DNA of 64,000 nucleotides from Schistosoma haematobium (Eukaryota; Platyhelminthes; Trematoda; Strigeidida; Schistosomatidae), in NCBI RefSeq assembly GCF_000699445.3, contig NC_067196.1:38956616-39020615 (forward strand). The letters are read 5' to 3'. This document shows, piece after piece, positions 21,366 to 34,122 of this stretch. The notes beneath the pieces were generated by a model. It was not told where the DNA came from and made no database searches. It was given only the letters and a program-made list of their open reading frames with translations. The position numbers and the translations under genes are program-made. Position 1 is the stretch's first letter. Each line of letters opens with the position of its first letter.

Positions 21366-24300
21366 AGCTCTTCTAGAGCCCGGGTAAAGGAGAAGGGTTG
21401 GGCATGGGGTTAGCGACCCCATCCCGTAGAAAACTAACTCGCCAAAAAAACGCTAACCAGAAAAAATAATCCAAACCATTTTAACTCTGCCCTGGGAGTT
21501 AGAAGGTCTTCATTTAGAATAATTATTACGCTTCATGGTGAAAGCCGAATTCCTTCGGAAGCCACGAGGCCGATGCCCCTTCTAACAACCAGAGCAACAA
21601 TTTTTATAGGTACATGAAACGTTCGAACAATGTGGGAAACCGGGAAGACCAGCCAAATAGCAACGGAAATGAGGAGATACAACTTGGCAGTACTGGGAAT
21701 CAGCGAAACCCACTGGACCCAAGCTGGACAGAAAAGGCTAGCTACGGGAGAGATGCTGCTATACTCCGGTCACGAAGAGGAAAATGCTCCACACACACAG
21801 GGAGTTGCTCTAATGCTGTCCAAAGTAGCACGAAATGCACTTGTAGGATGGGAATCCCACGGATCCAGAATCATCAAAGCATCATTCAAAACAAAGAAGG
21901 AGGGGATCTTAATGAATATTATCCAATGTTATGCACCCACCAATGATAGCAACGACGACATTAAAGATCAATTCTACGAGCGGCTGCAGTCAATCATAGA
22001 GAAATGCTCAAGAAAGGACCTCACCATTCTGATGCGAGATCTAAATGCCAAAGTCGGAATAGACAACACTGGATATGAAGATATTATGGGACGACATGGA
22101 CTGGGAGAGAGAAACTAAAATGGGGAGATATTTGCAAATTTGTGTGCATTCAACAAATTGGCTATTGGTGGCACAATATTCCGACAAAAACACATACACA
22201 AAGCTACATGGATCTCACCGGACCACACCACAGAGAATCAAGTAGATTATATTTTTATCAATAAAAAATTTCGAATTACATTGGAAGATGTGAGAACCAG
22301 GAGAAGAGCTGACGTAGCTTCAGATCACCACCTAGTTGTAGCCAATTTAAAACTGAAGCTAAAAAAGAACTGGACAAGTGGACAAACAGCAATACAAAGG
22401 TTCAATACAGCCTTCCTTCGAGATACTGACAAACTCAATGAATTCAAGATAGCTCTCAACAACAGATTCCAAGCCTTTCAAGATCTACTGAAGGAAGAAG
22501 AAACTACCATGGAGGACAACTGGAAAGGCATCAAGGAAGCATTAACTTCAACGTGTCAAGAGGTTCTGGGTCTAAAGAAATACCATCATAAGGAATGGAT
22601 CTCTACAGAAACACTGGACAAGATCAAAGAAAGGAAGAACAAGAAGACAGCAATTAACAACAGCCGAACACGAGCAGAGAAAGTCCAAGCACAAGCTGAA
22701 TACATAGAAGCAAACAAACAAGTGAAGAGGAGCATTAGAGCTGACAAGAAGAAATACGTGGAAGAACTAGCAACGACGGCAGAAAAAGCTGCTAGAGAAG
22801 GAAATATGAAACAACTTCACGATACAACGAAGAAACTAGCAGGGAATTACAATAAACCAGAGAGGCTGGTCAAAGACAAAGAAGGCAAGCCAATCACCGA
22901 AATTCAACAACAGCGTAACAGATGGGTAGAATACTTCGAGGAACTCCTGAATAGGACGGCTCCAATGAATCCACCGGACATCGAAGCAGCACACACGGAT
23001 CTTCCTATAGATGTCAACCCACCAACGAAGGAAGAAATTAGAATGGCCGTCAGACAAATCAAGAACGGGAAAGCAGCAGGACCCGACAACATACCAGCTG
23101 AAGCACTGAAATCAGACGTCGAAGTAACCACAAGCATGCTTTACCCTCTATTCAAAAAGATTTGGGAGGAGGACCAAGTGCCGATGGACTGGAAAGAAGG
23201 ACACCTCGTCAAGATTCCAAAGAAAGGAGATCTGAGCAAATGTGAAAACTACAGAGGCATTACACTACTGTCAATACCAGGGAAAGTCTTCAACAGAGTG
23301 TTGCTGAACCGGATGAAAGACTCAGTAGACGCCCAACTTCGAGATCAACAAGCTGGATTCATAAGGATCGGTCGTGCACAGACCGAATTGCGACACTACG
23401 GATCATCGTCAAACAATCAGTTGAGTGGAACTCAACACTGTACATCAGCTTCATTGATTATGAAAAGGCATTTGACCGTGTGGATAGGAGGACTTCATGG
23501 AAATTTCTTCGACACTACGGAGTTCCTGAGAAGATTGTCAATATTATCCGGAACTCATACGACGGACTACAGTGCAAGGTTGGGCATGGAGGACAGCTGA
23601 CAGATGCATTCCAAGTAAGGATCCGAGTCAGACAAGGCTGTCTACTCTTCCCCTTCCTCTTTCTTCTGGTGGTCGACTGGATTATGAAGACCTCGACATC
23701 TGAGGGAAAACGCGGAATACAATGGACAGCTCAGAATCAATTAGACGATTTGGACTTCGCAGATGACCTAGCCCTCCTATCACGTACACGTGAACAGATT
23801 CAGATAAAGACAGCCAATGTAGCAGCAGTCTCTGCATCAGTAGGCCTCAGCATACACAAAGGGAAAACCAAGGTCCTCAAACACAACACGGAGAACAGCA
23901 ATCCAATCACCCTTGATGGCGAAACTCTGGAAGATGTGGAATCTTTCACGTACCTGGGAAGCATCATAAATAATGATAATCGGATGCAGACGTAAAGGCG
24001 AGGATTGGCAAAGCAAGGACTGCATTCCTCCAATTGAAGAACATATGGAACTCAAAACAACTTTCAACCAATATCAAAGTGAGAATCTTCAATACGAACG
24101 TCAAGTCAGTTCTACCGTACGGAACTCTAAACTTGGAGAACTACTACAACCACCATCAAGAAGGTAAAAGTATCTATAAATAGCTGTCTACGCAAGATAC
24201 TCAACATCCATTGGCCGGATACCATCAGCAACAGCCTTTTGTGGGAGAGAACAAACCAACTTCCAGCTGAAGAAGAAATAAGGAAAAGACGATGGAAATG

Positions 24301-24530
24301 GATAGGACATACATTACGCAAATCGTCAAACTGCATCACGAGGCAAGCTCTAACTTGGAATCCTGAAGGGAAGCGGAAAAGAGGAAGGCCAAAGAACACA
24401 TTACGTCGGGAAATAGAAGCAGATATGAAAAGGATGAATAACAACTGGAAAGGATTGCCCAGGACAGGGTTGGATGGAGAATGCTGGTGAGCGACCTATG
24501 CTCCTTCACGAGGAGTAACAGGCGTAAGTA
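21366..24530 (+). mobile_element. Nearly full-length RTE-type LINE
   Basis: A 5' UTR (about 21366-21600) is followed by an AP-like endonuclease (21630-22118: LAVLGISETHW, YAPTND, DLNAKVG). One in-frame TAA at 22116 follows, then the endonuclease end and linker (22140 on: HKATWISPDHTTENQVDYIF, SDHHLVV). The RT begins GPDNIPAEALK and ENYRGITLLS. A frameshift at about 23385 is followed by the rest of the RT (DYEKAFDRVDRR, FADDLALLS). Another shift at about 23990 precedes [10 protein letters not shown]. The 3' end is GAGTAACAGGCG plus (TAAG)n. The family encodes one EN-RT polyprotein that nicks target DNA and reverse-transcribes its own RNA. Catalytic motifs are readable, but at least three lesions make this copy inactive. 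It lies inside a Penelope-like RT. Confidence 0.88.
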
Positions 24531-24696
24531 AGTAAGATCCTGCTCTTGTTCGTGTCTCAACGTCTCGAAGTTTACTGTAGACTGCTGTAACACGTTCATT
24601 TCTAGTCTGGATAAAGCATCTGCTGCCTGATTGTCCTGACCTTTGACATGTCGTATATCGCTTGTGAACTGTGATATATAGTCAAGGTGTCGGACT
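24531..24696 (-). mobile_element. Ty3/gypsy RNase H fragment
   Basis: The minus strand reads RHLDYISQFTSDIRHVKGQD then NQAADALSRLEMN and NFETLRHEQEQD in one open frame of about 55 codons. This is the C-terminal end of the gypsy RNase H domain and the start of the connection to integrase (ADALSR is diagnostic). No other part of that element is present. It sits exactly between the RTE tail and the resumed Penelope-like RT. Confidence 0.75.
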
Positions 24697-25310
24697 TATC
24701 GAGGTGAGTATTTATCGGCTCCATTAGGTCAAATTATAGTGGATATTTTTAAGGATTGCCTTGAAAACATGGAGTTTAAACAAGCAATTAACGAAATGAC
24801 GAAATACTCTAAGCGTGTTGATGACACGTTTATTGCCAACCATAATAAACACCATGCAATCAATCCACTTGTCAGCACTCTTTAACAGTACTCGTCCCAA
24901 CACACAATTTACTGTGGAACACGAAAACAATGACATGTCGCAATTTCCTAAAATTGCAATACAACGAACGGAAGATGGGACGGTGTAATGTTTGGTTTAC
25001 CAGAAAGTACTTGAAATAGTTTTTACCTGGATTTCAATAGTTTTTCTCTAGTTAGTTATAAGGTAATGTTACTTCCAACTGTGTTTATAAATTTACGAGT
25101 ATCTGCCATAATAGCTGCACTAGCTGATTAGTCGTATGGAGGACATATCTTAGATCGTTCGAATATGTTCCGAAAGGCTTTCGAACAAGAGAGAGAACAA
25201 AATTAAACAGTGCGATTACTAAACATCTGTTGGATATAGGACATCAGTTCAACCAACCGCTTACAATATTTCAAGGTGATTAATAAACACCCAGTTTCCG
25301 GTTTTCCGAA
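24697..25310 (+). mobile_element. Penelope-like element RT, 3' part
   Basis: The frame reads YRGEYLSAPLGQIIVDIFKD, then TKYSKRVDDTFIANHN with the catalytic DD, then an eroded stretch equivalent to fNSxxPxxQFTxEHE and later SFSLVSYK. This is the palm of the RT whose fingers lie at 21050-21365. About 15-20 codons between the two halves are missing. Stops are frequent after 24885. A GIY-YIG endonuclease, expected downstream in many Penelope-like elements, was not recognised. Confidence 0.65.
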
Positions 25311-27080
25311 GTTTTCCGAGGCCACTGATATCAGGTGTTATGCGCCTGATTAATGTGTTCAAGAGGAGATGGTTGTTAGTCTTTCTTTGCTTTCGTGATA
25401 AATATTCCTCCATTACACCAAAAAATTCTGCCCAACTCTTTAATGTAATTAATCACATGAATGTATCGTTTTGTTTTGACAGTCTTCTGGATTATTGGAC
25501 TTATATAAATTAATTGGGCTTGACTCATTTTATTCTTACTTGATCTCAGTGTTTACTGCTTCCGTAACCACTTGTTTCTATCCCTTAGGTCGTTTATTAT
25601 TATGAATGTTGTAGAATGTTTTTTATATGAGATATACATTCACAATATTTTATTCAGTTTGTTAAATGTATTCATACCTTTGCTATACTATACTAATAAG
25701 TCTTTAAAGTAACTTTTAACTAGACATTTTCATCCAAGTAATCTAAACCGATTTTGTAATTATCATTCTCAAATGTTACAGGTTGTAAGCAGCTGATGAG
25801 GACCAGATAAGACAAAATGAATTGTTGTTATTGTTCTCAAATCTTTTTCATGCTATGCTCAAGATGATAAATAGAACTATGTTTGGTTAATTGCAATTCA
25901 CTTGAATTTCAGTAACCTGTTATCAAATATATCATTGTTTCCATGTACATTATCACAATGGCCCAGTTGTCACTCGTTAATAAATGATTAGTTTTTACTT
26001 CCTACTTTGTATTACTTGATAATAAAAATTAGTAACTGAATTATGAGAACACCGGTTTTAATTGAGTATAACTGTGAAGAGATCTTGACGGTAAGTTAAC
26101 TTGACAAACAGTATGCATATCATAGTGTTTTGGGACAATCTACTAATCAGAACTAACTCTTGTATGATTTACTCATCTTCATTAGACGTTAAATACTTCT
26201 CAATACTCAAACAATATAAGGTAAAGCATTTTCAGATTTCTGAGATAATTATTCAAGTATGTGAACTTTATTACTTTTTAACTACGAGTATAATCATTGT
26301 TTAGCACCATACAACGATACATCCATTGACGTTCGACTTTTAGAGTTTATTTGATACACTTGATTTTTGTTGAAAATCCAATTTTATTCTACCACTCAAC
26401 CAACAGCACCATTCATTTTACACAACAGACAAAAACACAGGATTATTTTTCAATTAAATTAAGGAAACTGAATAAGCATAAGATTACATAATGGGACTGC
26501 ATAACTGGCACTATTCTCACTATCTCTTTTACAGCTGAATAGGATGTATTGTGTGTAAAATAAATAATTTCCAGTACTCGGTGAAGGTCTAAAGCATACT
26601 AGATACAAAAGTTGAATTATTATGTTTGACGGTCTTTGCTCTAAAATCGGAATTATTCACCACAGACACATAAGCTGACTGATTAACATTTTCAGTATTT
26701 ACTTCATTTGCTAACCTGTATGTATCGTCATTCAATCACAAGATACATGTTTATCTTTAGCGAGTTAGATGTCGCTTATATCTTTTTTAAAACTATGTTG
26801 TGTGGACAGTCAAGAGAACTTGAAGTGCCACACTACTTGAGACCTATTACGCAGTTACGTTAGACATCTTTCATGAATCAGTATGGGCACTGATATAGTC
26901 ATGTTCGACAGGTATGCAAAGATTTACATGCAACTGCTAAATCAGTTACACTAATTGAACAGAAAGAAGAGCCGATTAAGATTCATTAAACATGTCCAAT
27001 AAAGTTTGGGTTGAACATCAAGCGCTTAGTAGCCAGACTTTTAGACATTTATTTTAAGGAATGCATCAAATAGATAACCT
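25311..27080. other. No gene seen; possibly Penelope 3' flank at left
   Basis: The left few hundred bases may be the decayed 3' part of the Penelope-like element. The remainder is AT-rich with no recognisable coding sequence. Confidence 0.35.
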
Positions 27081-27204
27081 GAAATTTCTAAAAATGATTA
27101 ACCATTAACCCAGCTTTATTTCACTAAAATTTGGTGAAGCCATTGTTTATAATTTATCACCCGCAATTGTTGTTTAGAAAAACCATAGTTGATAAAATAA
27201 AGAC

Positions 27205-27210
27205 TTTATT
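27205..27210 (-). terminator. Poly(A) signal AATAAA
   Basis: AATAAA on the minus strand about 50 bp after the stop codon at 27260, conserved with copy 1. Confidence 0.45.
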
Positions 27211-27259
27211 TATCTGTACATTACAAATTCAAATAATAAACTAAGAGATGACCAGAAGT

Positions 27260-29011
27260 TTATCTGAACATACGATCTATTGATTTTATATAGGTTCTTT
27301 GTAAAGGACAGTTACTGAATGCCGAACCTTGAAGTTCAGATAAAAGACAATTCTTTGCTTTAGGTTTGCAAAATATATCATCCATGCAAGCATTTCTCAA
27401 ACTCTTTAAGTCCGTGAACGTGTCTAAACAAAAACAGACAAACAATGGCGTTTCAAAAGACATGATATAAACTATACGGATAAATAAAAATGGCCTCCGA
27501 ATAATATATGCAGAGAATTTTAAGATTCACATTGACCACATGTGTTAATACGCTCAAATTTATGATCGTCAGTACATTTACACACTATTATGGATTGTTG
27601 TTCATACAAAATATAGTCAGAATAAATAATGCATCAAGTAGTAAACTCTATGTTGTATAACAGTTTTGAAACTCTCTATGTTCACTGTAGGGTGATGAGA
27701 TGGCGTGTTTTACTCCTAGCTACATGACAACTCTAACTTGACATACTGAAATTATTACAATTAGAAACTAGTCACTTGAAAGTGAATCAAACACATGCTC
27801 ATTGTCATGCACAATATTGTTTAGCTAACACTTTCAAATTAACAAATCTTGCATAAAAATGCGTTGACAAAACAATAAGTTCATCATTGGACATTGTGAA
27901 TCGATGATAAGTATTGACATTGCAGTTCATTATAATCTGTTACCAACACTCACGTGAATTACGTTTGTTCTGTTTGAAACAAAATTCCATCGTTGCCTCA
28001 AAATCTTTGTTACATCGGTGAAGACTTTCAGCTCCGAACGTTACTGCACAGAAATAAGTTAACATAATACCGAAAACCTAAGAAGGAATTTAAACGGATT
28101 TAGTAAGGAAACGACAGCGATCAAATAATTTGATTCTACGAATGATAAAAATTACGTATTTGTAACATTATATTGGGTGGAGTATAAATTCCTCATGTTT
28201 CATGACTTCACGTAATTCCATTCAATTTGTATTGATAACTAATTGTTACCGTATACAATTAAATTAACATGATATCACTGACTTCATTTGCATTGTTGAA
28301 AAATTGGACAGAAATATATCAGAAAAATATGATGAATTGTATTACGTGAAGGTTTCAGTCGTATAAATCATAATAAACCTAACTTACTGCAAGAATCTTC
28401 ATTTCCACAGTTCTGTTCAGTATAATTAAATAAACCATACTGATGGATGAGTATATTTATATAGCAACTATTTGTATAACCTAATTGGTCATTAGGAATT
28501 TGACTGTCTCATTGGTTGGAATAAAATTTAAATAAACACTCTCTAAAATGTATCTAAAGGATTATTGTTTTTCTGAGAAATTCTCACAGAAATAATTCCA
28601 ACTAGGCCATTTACAAGGGTCAACTTTTTACTACAATAACATCAATGGAAATGATTGTGTAGTTCAAAGTAACAACTAGTATTTGAAGTAATCAAAATAT
28701 AGTCAACTTCACAAAACAGGTACAGTTCAACAAAACACAAATGAGAATTCCTTATTCTTTTAGTTTCCAAAACATATGGGTTTGGTATTACAGAATGAAA
28801 GATACGAATTGAACTTACAATTGCTCTTTTTTCTAAAAATAATCCATTATCAGGATAAACTTTAGCGGACAAAAATTCATTTACCTACCTGTTCGAACCT
28901 TATCATTTGTATCCCCGGAAAAGTAACGCTCAGACATTTTGCGTCCCGTCATCATCATAGAGTCCTCATAACTTTTCAAGCTTCTTAGAACATGAAAATT
29001 ACGATTATATA
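27260..29011 (-). pseudogene. Second copy of the unrecognised gene, frameshifted
   Basis: Minus-strand exons equivalent to copy 1 are 29011-28889 (identical to 8862-8740 where compared), 28859-28819 (41 nt against 42) and 27423-27260. The missing base in the run of T in the middle exon destroys the phase. Splicing at the same sites would put the last exon in a frame that meets TAA after four codons. The intron before it is 29 bp, against 28 in copy 1. The last exon itself stays open and differs from copy 1 at a handful of residues (DDIF for SDRY, K for R, E for A). Either this copy is a pseudogene or it uses shifted splice sites. The large intron is shorter (1395 bp) because of the 575-bp segment and other indels. 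Confidence 0.5.
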
Positions 29012-29108
29012 CTACAAGACATGTAGGTGTCGAAAGGAGAAAAGAATCAATATCAAATTTTGTTTAGAATGATTTTCTTACTGCATTTGGTATGTGGCTA
29101 GCAGCTGA

Positions 29109-29239
29109 ATTCAGAACATATATTTCATATTATTTGGGACTCGTCATCTGGATCTACCATTCATATAGACTAGCACTAAAATCCTGAACCTTTCACTTCA
29201 AACTCAAACTCATTATCCACTGAGCCACTGAATCTAGAC
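29109..29239 (-). mobile_element. Diverged SINE, duplicon copy
   Basis: Identical, where compared, to 8960-9090, including the A box TGGCTCAGTGG. Confidence 0.5.
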
Positions 29240-30307
29240 ATGCTTCGATTTATTCAACAGGTGTAAATGTATTGATGAGACTTTCTCATTTCCGGTTGCT
29301 GATATTCATGACTTCTAGTCAAGAAACAAACATAATAAGATCTGTGACTTAACGGTACATCAAAGCTTTTCGATTACAATACACATATGACAACAGAGAC
29401 AGATCACGGTGAATAACAGACTCTTACTTATTGTCTTCTTTTGTTTCATTCTCACCCTAACGGATCGTGTTACTTCTATCAAATATTTTTAAAATTAAAA
29501 TCAATTTATTTCTCTCGATTGACGTTCAGAGAAACCCGAGTTCATTTATGTAAACTTGATTTGCAACACAATGACTAAACGCATTCATAATTTTGAAAGT
29601 CTTCTTAACAAGGACTTTGTTTCATGATTGATTTTAATGATAATTCTAATCATCAAGTGTAATGAAACATCAATGTTAGCTAACGAGTGGATATTAGGAC
29701 ACATCAAGTATCTGGATATACATCATTTTGAGGAATTTAATGAATCAACAAACACTGGTGCATAGACGATAAACCCTACTGAATGTGTTCTGTATATTTG
29801 AAATCACTCACCTCATTTAGTGGTTTTCAATTATAGATACTAGTGTCTAAATGGAAGAATTAATTGAGAGGATCGAAATCTATTATGTGGCCTGCTAACC
29901 TGTTGACCTGTCTTCTTTACAACATAATAGAGAACTAATAACGCCGTGAAATGTAGTTTCTGTCAACTTCCATTATAATTATTTTCTAAAATTTGCATGA
30001 AGTTCATTCTAATTATGTCAGTATTTTGATCATAAGTGTTAAGTAGTAGATTTTTGGTGGGATCATTAATATTTACTAACGAATTCAACAATTATTTCAA
30101 CTAGTCAGAGACACTGAATTTATTAAAAATGCCAAAATCGATGTATTAGTACAGGAGGTACAATATTGATATTCTTGTGGTGTCTGCATGAATTAACGAT
30201 TCATTTGTGCTTATTGAATACTTGATTTCGAATTTCAAATACAATAAATTTGTCCATGCTTATCTAGTACTTCTTGCTTAAGTTGAGTTATTTCTGGGAT
30301 TCGTAGT

Positions 30308-30517
30308 TTGTACTATAATTCAAATGCTCCTAGTTATCATATTGGCATCGCGATGGAGCCTGTAATAGAACAGTTGGTCATTCGTTCAACTTCGGAAGCT
30401 TTTGAGATTTATTTGAAAAGGTTTGAAATCTGTAAGATAACCGAGAAAGATGTTAATGGTGATAAAATTGTGGCACATCTCCTTACATTCATTGGAAAAG
30501 AAGCCTACAGTCTATGA
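30308..30517 (+). pseudogene. LTR-retrotransposon gag fragment, duplicon copy
   Basis: Same 69 codons as 10159-10368. The stop is followed after 10 bp by the break to LINE sequence. Confidence 0.55.
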
Positions 30518-30526
30518 AAAACTTTG

Positions 30527-30722
30527 TTATGTCCAGAAAAGCCTTCACAAGGTTTATGTACCTCTGAGGTACGCCTTTCAATGACAAACATTGCCACAGA
30601 ATCTCGCGGTCTACCGAGTCAAATGCTGCTTCTAAGTCAAGAAAGACCACCACCACCGGACGCCGATAAGCATTCTTGTCTTCTAAAACCTGACGAATGA
30701 TGAATATGTGGTCGCTGCAGCC
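30527..30722 (-). mobile_element. LINE RT fragment
   Basis: About 195 bp aligns with 10766-10962, including the minus-strand DLEA/DSVDRE region, but with many substitutions. It is therefore a different LINE copy, or one that has diverged much more than the adjoining duplicon. It is flanked by duplicon A on the left and a partial repeat of duplicon A sequence on the right. Confidence 0.75.
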
Positions 30723-30847
30723 AGTAAATTTTTGGTGGGATTATTAATATTTACTAACGAATCCAACAATTAATTCAACTAGTCAGAGACACTGAATTTA
30801 TTAAAAATGCAAAAATCGATGTATTAGTACGGGAGGTACAGTATTGA
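30723..30847 (+). repeat. ~122-bp repeat, third copy
   Basis: This matches 9898-10020 and 30047-30169 (TTTTTGGTGGGAT, TTAATATTTACTAACGAAT, GGAGGTACA) with several differences. In duplicon A the unit lies just upstream of the gag fragment, so it may be retroelement leader or LTR sequence. Confidence 0.75.
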
Positions 30848-32695
30848 TGTTATTTGACACTGAAACCTCTTTATTTGTTGATGCTTAACTGGTGGTAAAT
30901 GAATATATCAGTTTTTCGGAACTCAAATGAATAACAATAGTTCGCTCTAAAATGGAGATTACAAAAATTGTATTGAAGAGTTAGGGACAAGTTTATTCTG
31001 AGTAATCTGAATGAATGGAGGTCAAACAGGAAATTATTCTACAATATAATTTGATTATAATTAGGTTCTAAAATTTAGAATGAAATGAAACCTCTTTAAC
31101 ACAGATCACTGTGTGATGAAAGTGATTCACTCATATATTTTTACTTGAAATTTTACTGGACACTGAAACAGTATTAAATATCTAGTAATGGAATCAAACA
31201 ACTTAGACTACTATTCTTTTGTATTCGGACAAACTACTCTCTGACTGAAATGTTTATCATTTGTTGCCACTAACAATTTTACACATTAACTGTATTGATT
31301 TTAATGCTCACAGAATAATAGAAATGATTTATACGCTTCAATATTTTAAACATTATATATTGTATATTCCCTCTAACAGCATTACCTCGTGAATTCATTT
31401 CCAAATGAAATAATCCAGTCACATTATAGTTACTTTATTGTTAACTGAAAACAAATAAACATCTAATGAGTAATATTACAAGCATACACATTTCAATATT
31501 TTTTTTCAGGTTATAATTTCTTTCTTCTTGTACAGAATATAACGTTATCAAAGCTTTAATGTTAATTCACAATAATAATAATAATCGCTTTATTCAACAT
31601 TATGTGATTAGTACAATATGGAATTCTCAGAGTGAAAAATTACGCTGAACTTATGACCGATATCTCAGTCATGTAAACAAGTAATTACCAATCAGCTTTA
31701 TGTGGCTTTTTAGAATTTGCTGTTACAAGTTGATACATGCATTTCAAATGAATGTTGTTCACAGTTAACATTTATTTCATTTCTTTTGTTTTGTTTCACA
31801 AGTTTGAGAAATAAAGTATGTCATAACTTGTGTGTTCTATTAATAGTACTTTCTGTAATGACTTATGATCGATTAATATATCACTTGATAAGGTAGCCAA
31901 TCATAATACGACTAAAACAATCTTAACACTGTGCCACAACAGTGATGTATTGACCGGGACGAGTAACCTAGCGTCCTTATTGATCCTTTTCCCGTTTAGC
32001 CCTGCCTGTTGAGTTCAGAACACCAGAACAGCTTCCACTGTATGAATCATATATTTGAAACATACCTGGTTTATATACAAACCAAGAGTTTACTTTTCGG
32101 AGAATTCATTTTCAGAGCTTTACAATCGAGAATATACACTTCTTTTTCAAAATGATAATAATCACAGTAATAACGATAATTGGATTCTGCTAAACATGGT
32201 AACAGTAAGGATGCATAAACGAAGGCATTAAAACGTTAGTTTTAACAAGGAAACTAATAATCAGCTGGATGTATCTACATCTCAGAGTTGATGTTCACTC
32301 TGGGACATGAATATTCATCAAGCAGATAGATAAGGAGATTATAATTAGGAAGGAAAGGCTCAGCGGGATAAGATAAGATGTTGAAATTGTGAGTAACTGT
32401 AATCTGGAGGATCATAGAAACAGAAACAAATCAGCTGGGGGTGGAAGGTCCATGGAGAAGATAGAAGGGAAGCAGATGGTAGTGAGAGATTATAAAAGAA
32501 AAAAAAGCACTGCGAGAGATTAAGACCATAATAGGGGAAGGGTTTGTACCAGATTGTTTCAGACAAGTGATTCCGATTCTTCAAGGTGTATAGCTAGTGC
32601 ATCGGCAATACTAGGAATGCGAAATATAATTGCCATTGACAGCTTTCTACTTGATTTGTAGACGACTTTGAAAGCAAAATCTACTTTGATTGAAT
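30848..32695. other. No gene; possible dispersed repeat near 31930-32110
   Basis: Mostly AT-rich. 31930-32110 has higher GC and the texture of a dispersed repeat, but I cannot name a family. 32270-32640 is purine-rich with no coding signal I trust. Confidence 0.35.
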
Positions 32696-33065
32696 TGTAG
32701 TGACCTACTTTTATCAAGAGAACGCGATTGATTTAATGGAAACAATCATTAATATAACCAATTGTACCAGTGAATGTTTTACTGTGCTCGTTTGTTTAAC
32801 TGTGCTAAAGACAGCCCTATTACTGCTCCTTTATCTTTCGATTGTGACCTTGCACGGGTTCGGTTACACCCGGTAACCACGCTTGTATTCCTTTGGCACG
32901 ATCGCGATATCCTTTCGAAACCACGAGATCGCCAACAAATAAATCTCGACTACATCCATCAACTGCCTCCTGATATTTGGCTTACGGGGGATTTTATCGG
33001 CTAACTGGCACGTAGTCTTCTTGTAGTGGTGTTCATAGTCAATCGCAACTCGACTCCACGCTACA
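32696..33065 (+). repeat. 5' LTR
   Basis: TGTAG..CTACA ends. Shares long stretches with 34678-35023 (for example gagaacgcgattgatttaat), with divergence concentrated in the middle. Confidence 0.88.
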
Positions 33066-33375
33066 GTTGGTGAACCCAAAAGTACGAACATTTCTCAACC
33101 TCTGGTCAACTCTTCCAAAGAAGCCAATTGCGGTGAGTCTATTACTTATCTATCCACGTCTGTCGTATATTTTCATATTAATATTTTTCAATATATAATA
33201 TATTCGACATGACGGATAACGATAAGAATAGTATTAATATAATAGACTCCGATGTACGCGTACCAAATCTTAGGTGTCTTTCATTTGCGTGACGATATAT
33301 TCCACACTTTATTCGAGAAATTTCCCCAAATAACTATTCTCACTGACCCGGCTGCTTGGTACGGAACGCATACGC

Positions 33376-34122
33376 ACTACCGCCTACCACCCAGCATCAA
33401 ATGGTTTAGTTGAACGGTTTCATCGCCAACTTAAAACTGCTCTTCGAGCACACGAAAATGACAGTTGGTACGAAACCTTACCACTCGTCTTCTTAGGTAT
33501 CAGAACGAGCTTGAAGGCAGATATCCAATGTTCCGCCGCTGAACTTGTATACGGCACGACATTGCGTCTGCCTGGGGAATTCTTCACACCACGGAGCAGA
33601 CCTAATTTCGGTAAATCAGACTACTTCCATCGACTGTCTGCATTTATGCGAACGCTGTCTCCGGTGTCAACTCGTATACGACACCGACAGGTCGCTCTCC
33701 CTCGAGAGTTATCTACCTGTTCACATGTTTTCATACGAGTAGATTCGGTACGCAAACCTTTTCAACAAACTTGCGAAGGCCCTTCTCACGTGATCGCTCG
33801 TCACGAAAAGACCTTCAATGTTGATCGACATGGCCGCGTCGAGATCGTCAGCATTGATCGTCTCAAACCAGCACACGTCGATGACAATGCCCTATCTGAT
33901 AACCAGAGATTCAATGCTAGACCTATCAAACCTACTAGCGGGATCCTCAAACCATCTTCAGGTCCCACGCTAGATACATCAGAGACCTCATTCTCACGTC
34001 CAGATCAGCAGACCATGCTTCCCTTGACTTCGGATGCGATTGCAGGCTCACGAAATACGAACGAGACTACCGTCCCACGTTCTGTTCGCCGAGTACACTT
34101 ACCCGTACGCTTTCGCGACTAA
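33376..34122 (+). pseudogene. Ty3/gypsy integrase C-terminal fragment
   Basis: An open frame from about 33376 reads TAYHPASNGLVERFHRQLK, the end of the integrase catalytic core with its conserved E. It continues WYETLPLVFLGIRTSLK, then the C-terminal domain (AELVYGTTLRLPGEFF, FQQTCEGPSHVIARH, IVSIDRLKPAHVD) and a low-complexity tail. The DD residues of the DDE triad are absent; upstream only TDPAAWYGT survives, in another frame. The relic cannot encode working integrase. It places the element among Ty3/gypsy elements of the Boudicca/CsRn1 style. Confidence 0.8.

Larger units (their letters stand above)
27081..30527 (+). repeat. Duplicon A, copy 2
   Basis: Second copy of 6354-10378. It lacks the 575-bp segment found in copy 1. 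It ends at ctttgttat, where the sequence switches directly to a LINE RT fragment beginning ttatgtccagaaaagcc. Confidence 0.9.

Noticed and set aside
22836..23137. Minus-strand frames within the RTE
   Set aside because: Shadows of the plus-strand RT coding sequence.
25790..25830. CTGATGAGGACC as a hammerhead core flanking the Penelope-like element
   Set aside because: No GAAA box or pairing stem II follows at the right distance, so the match is limited to CTGATGA.
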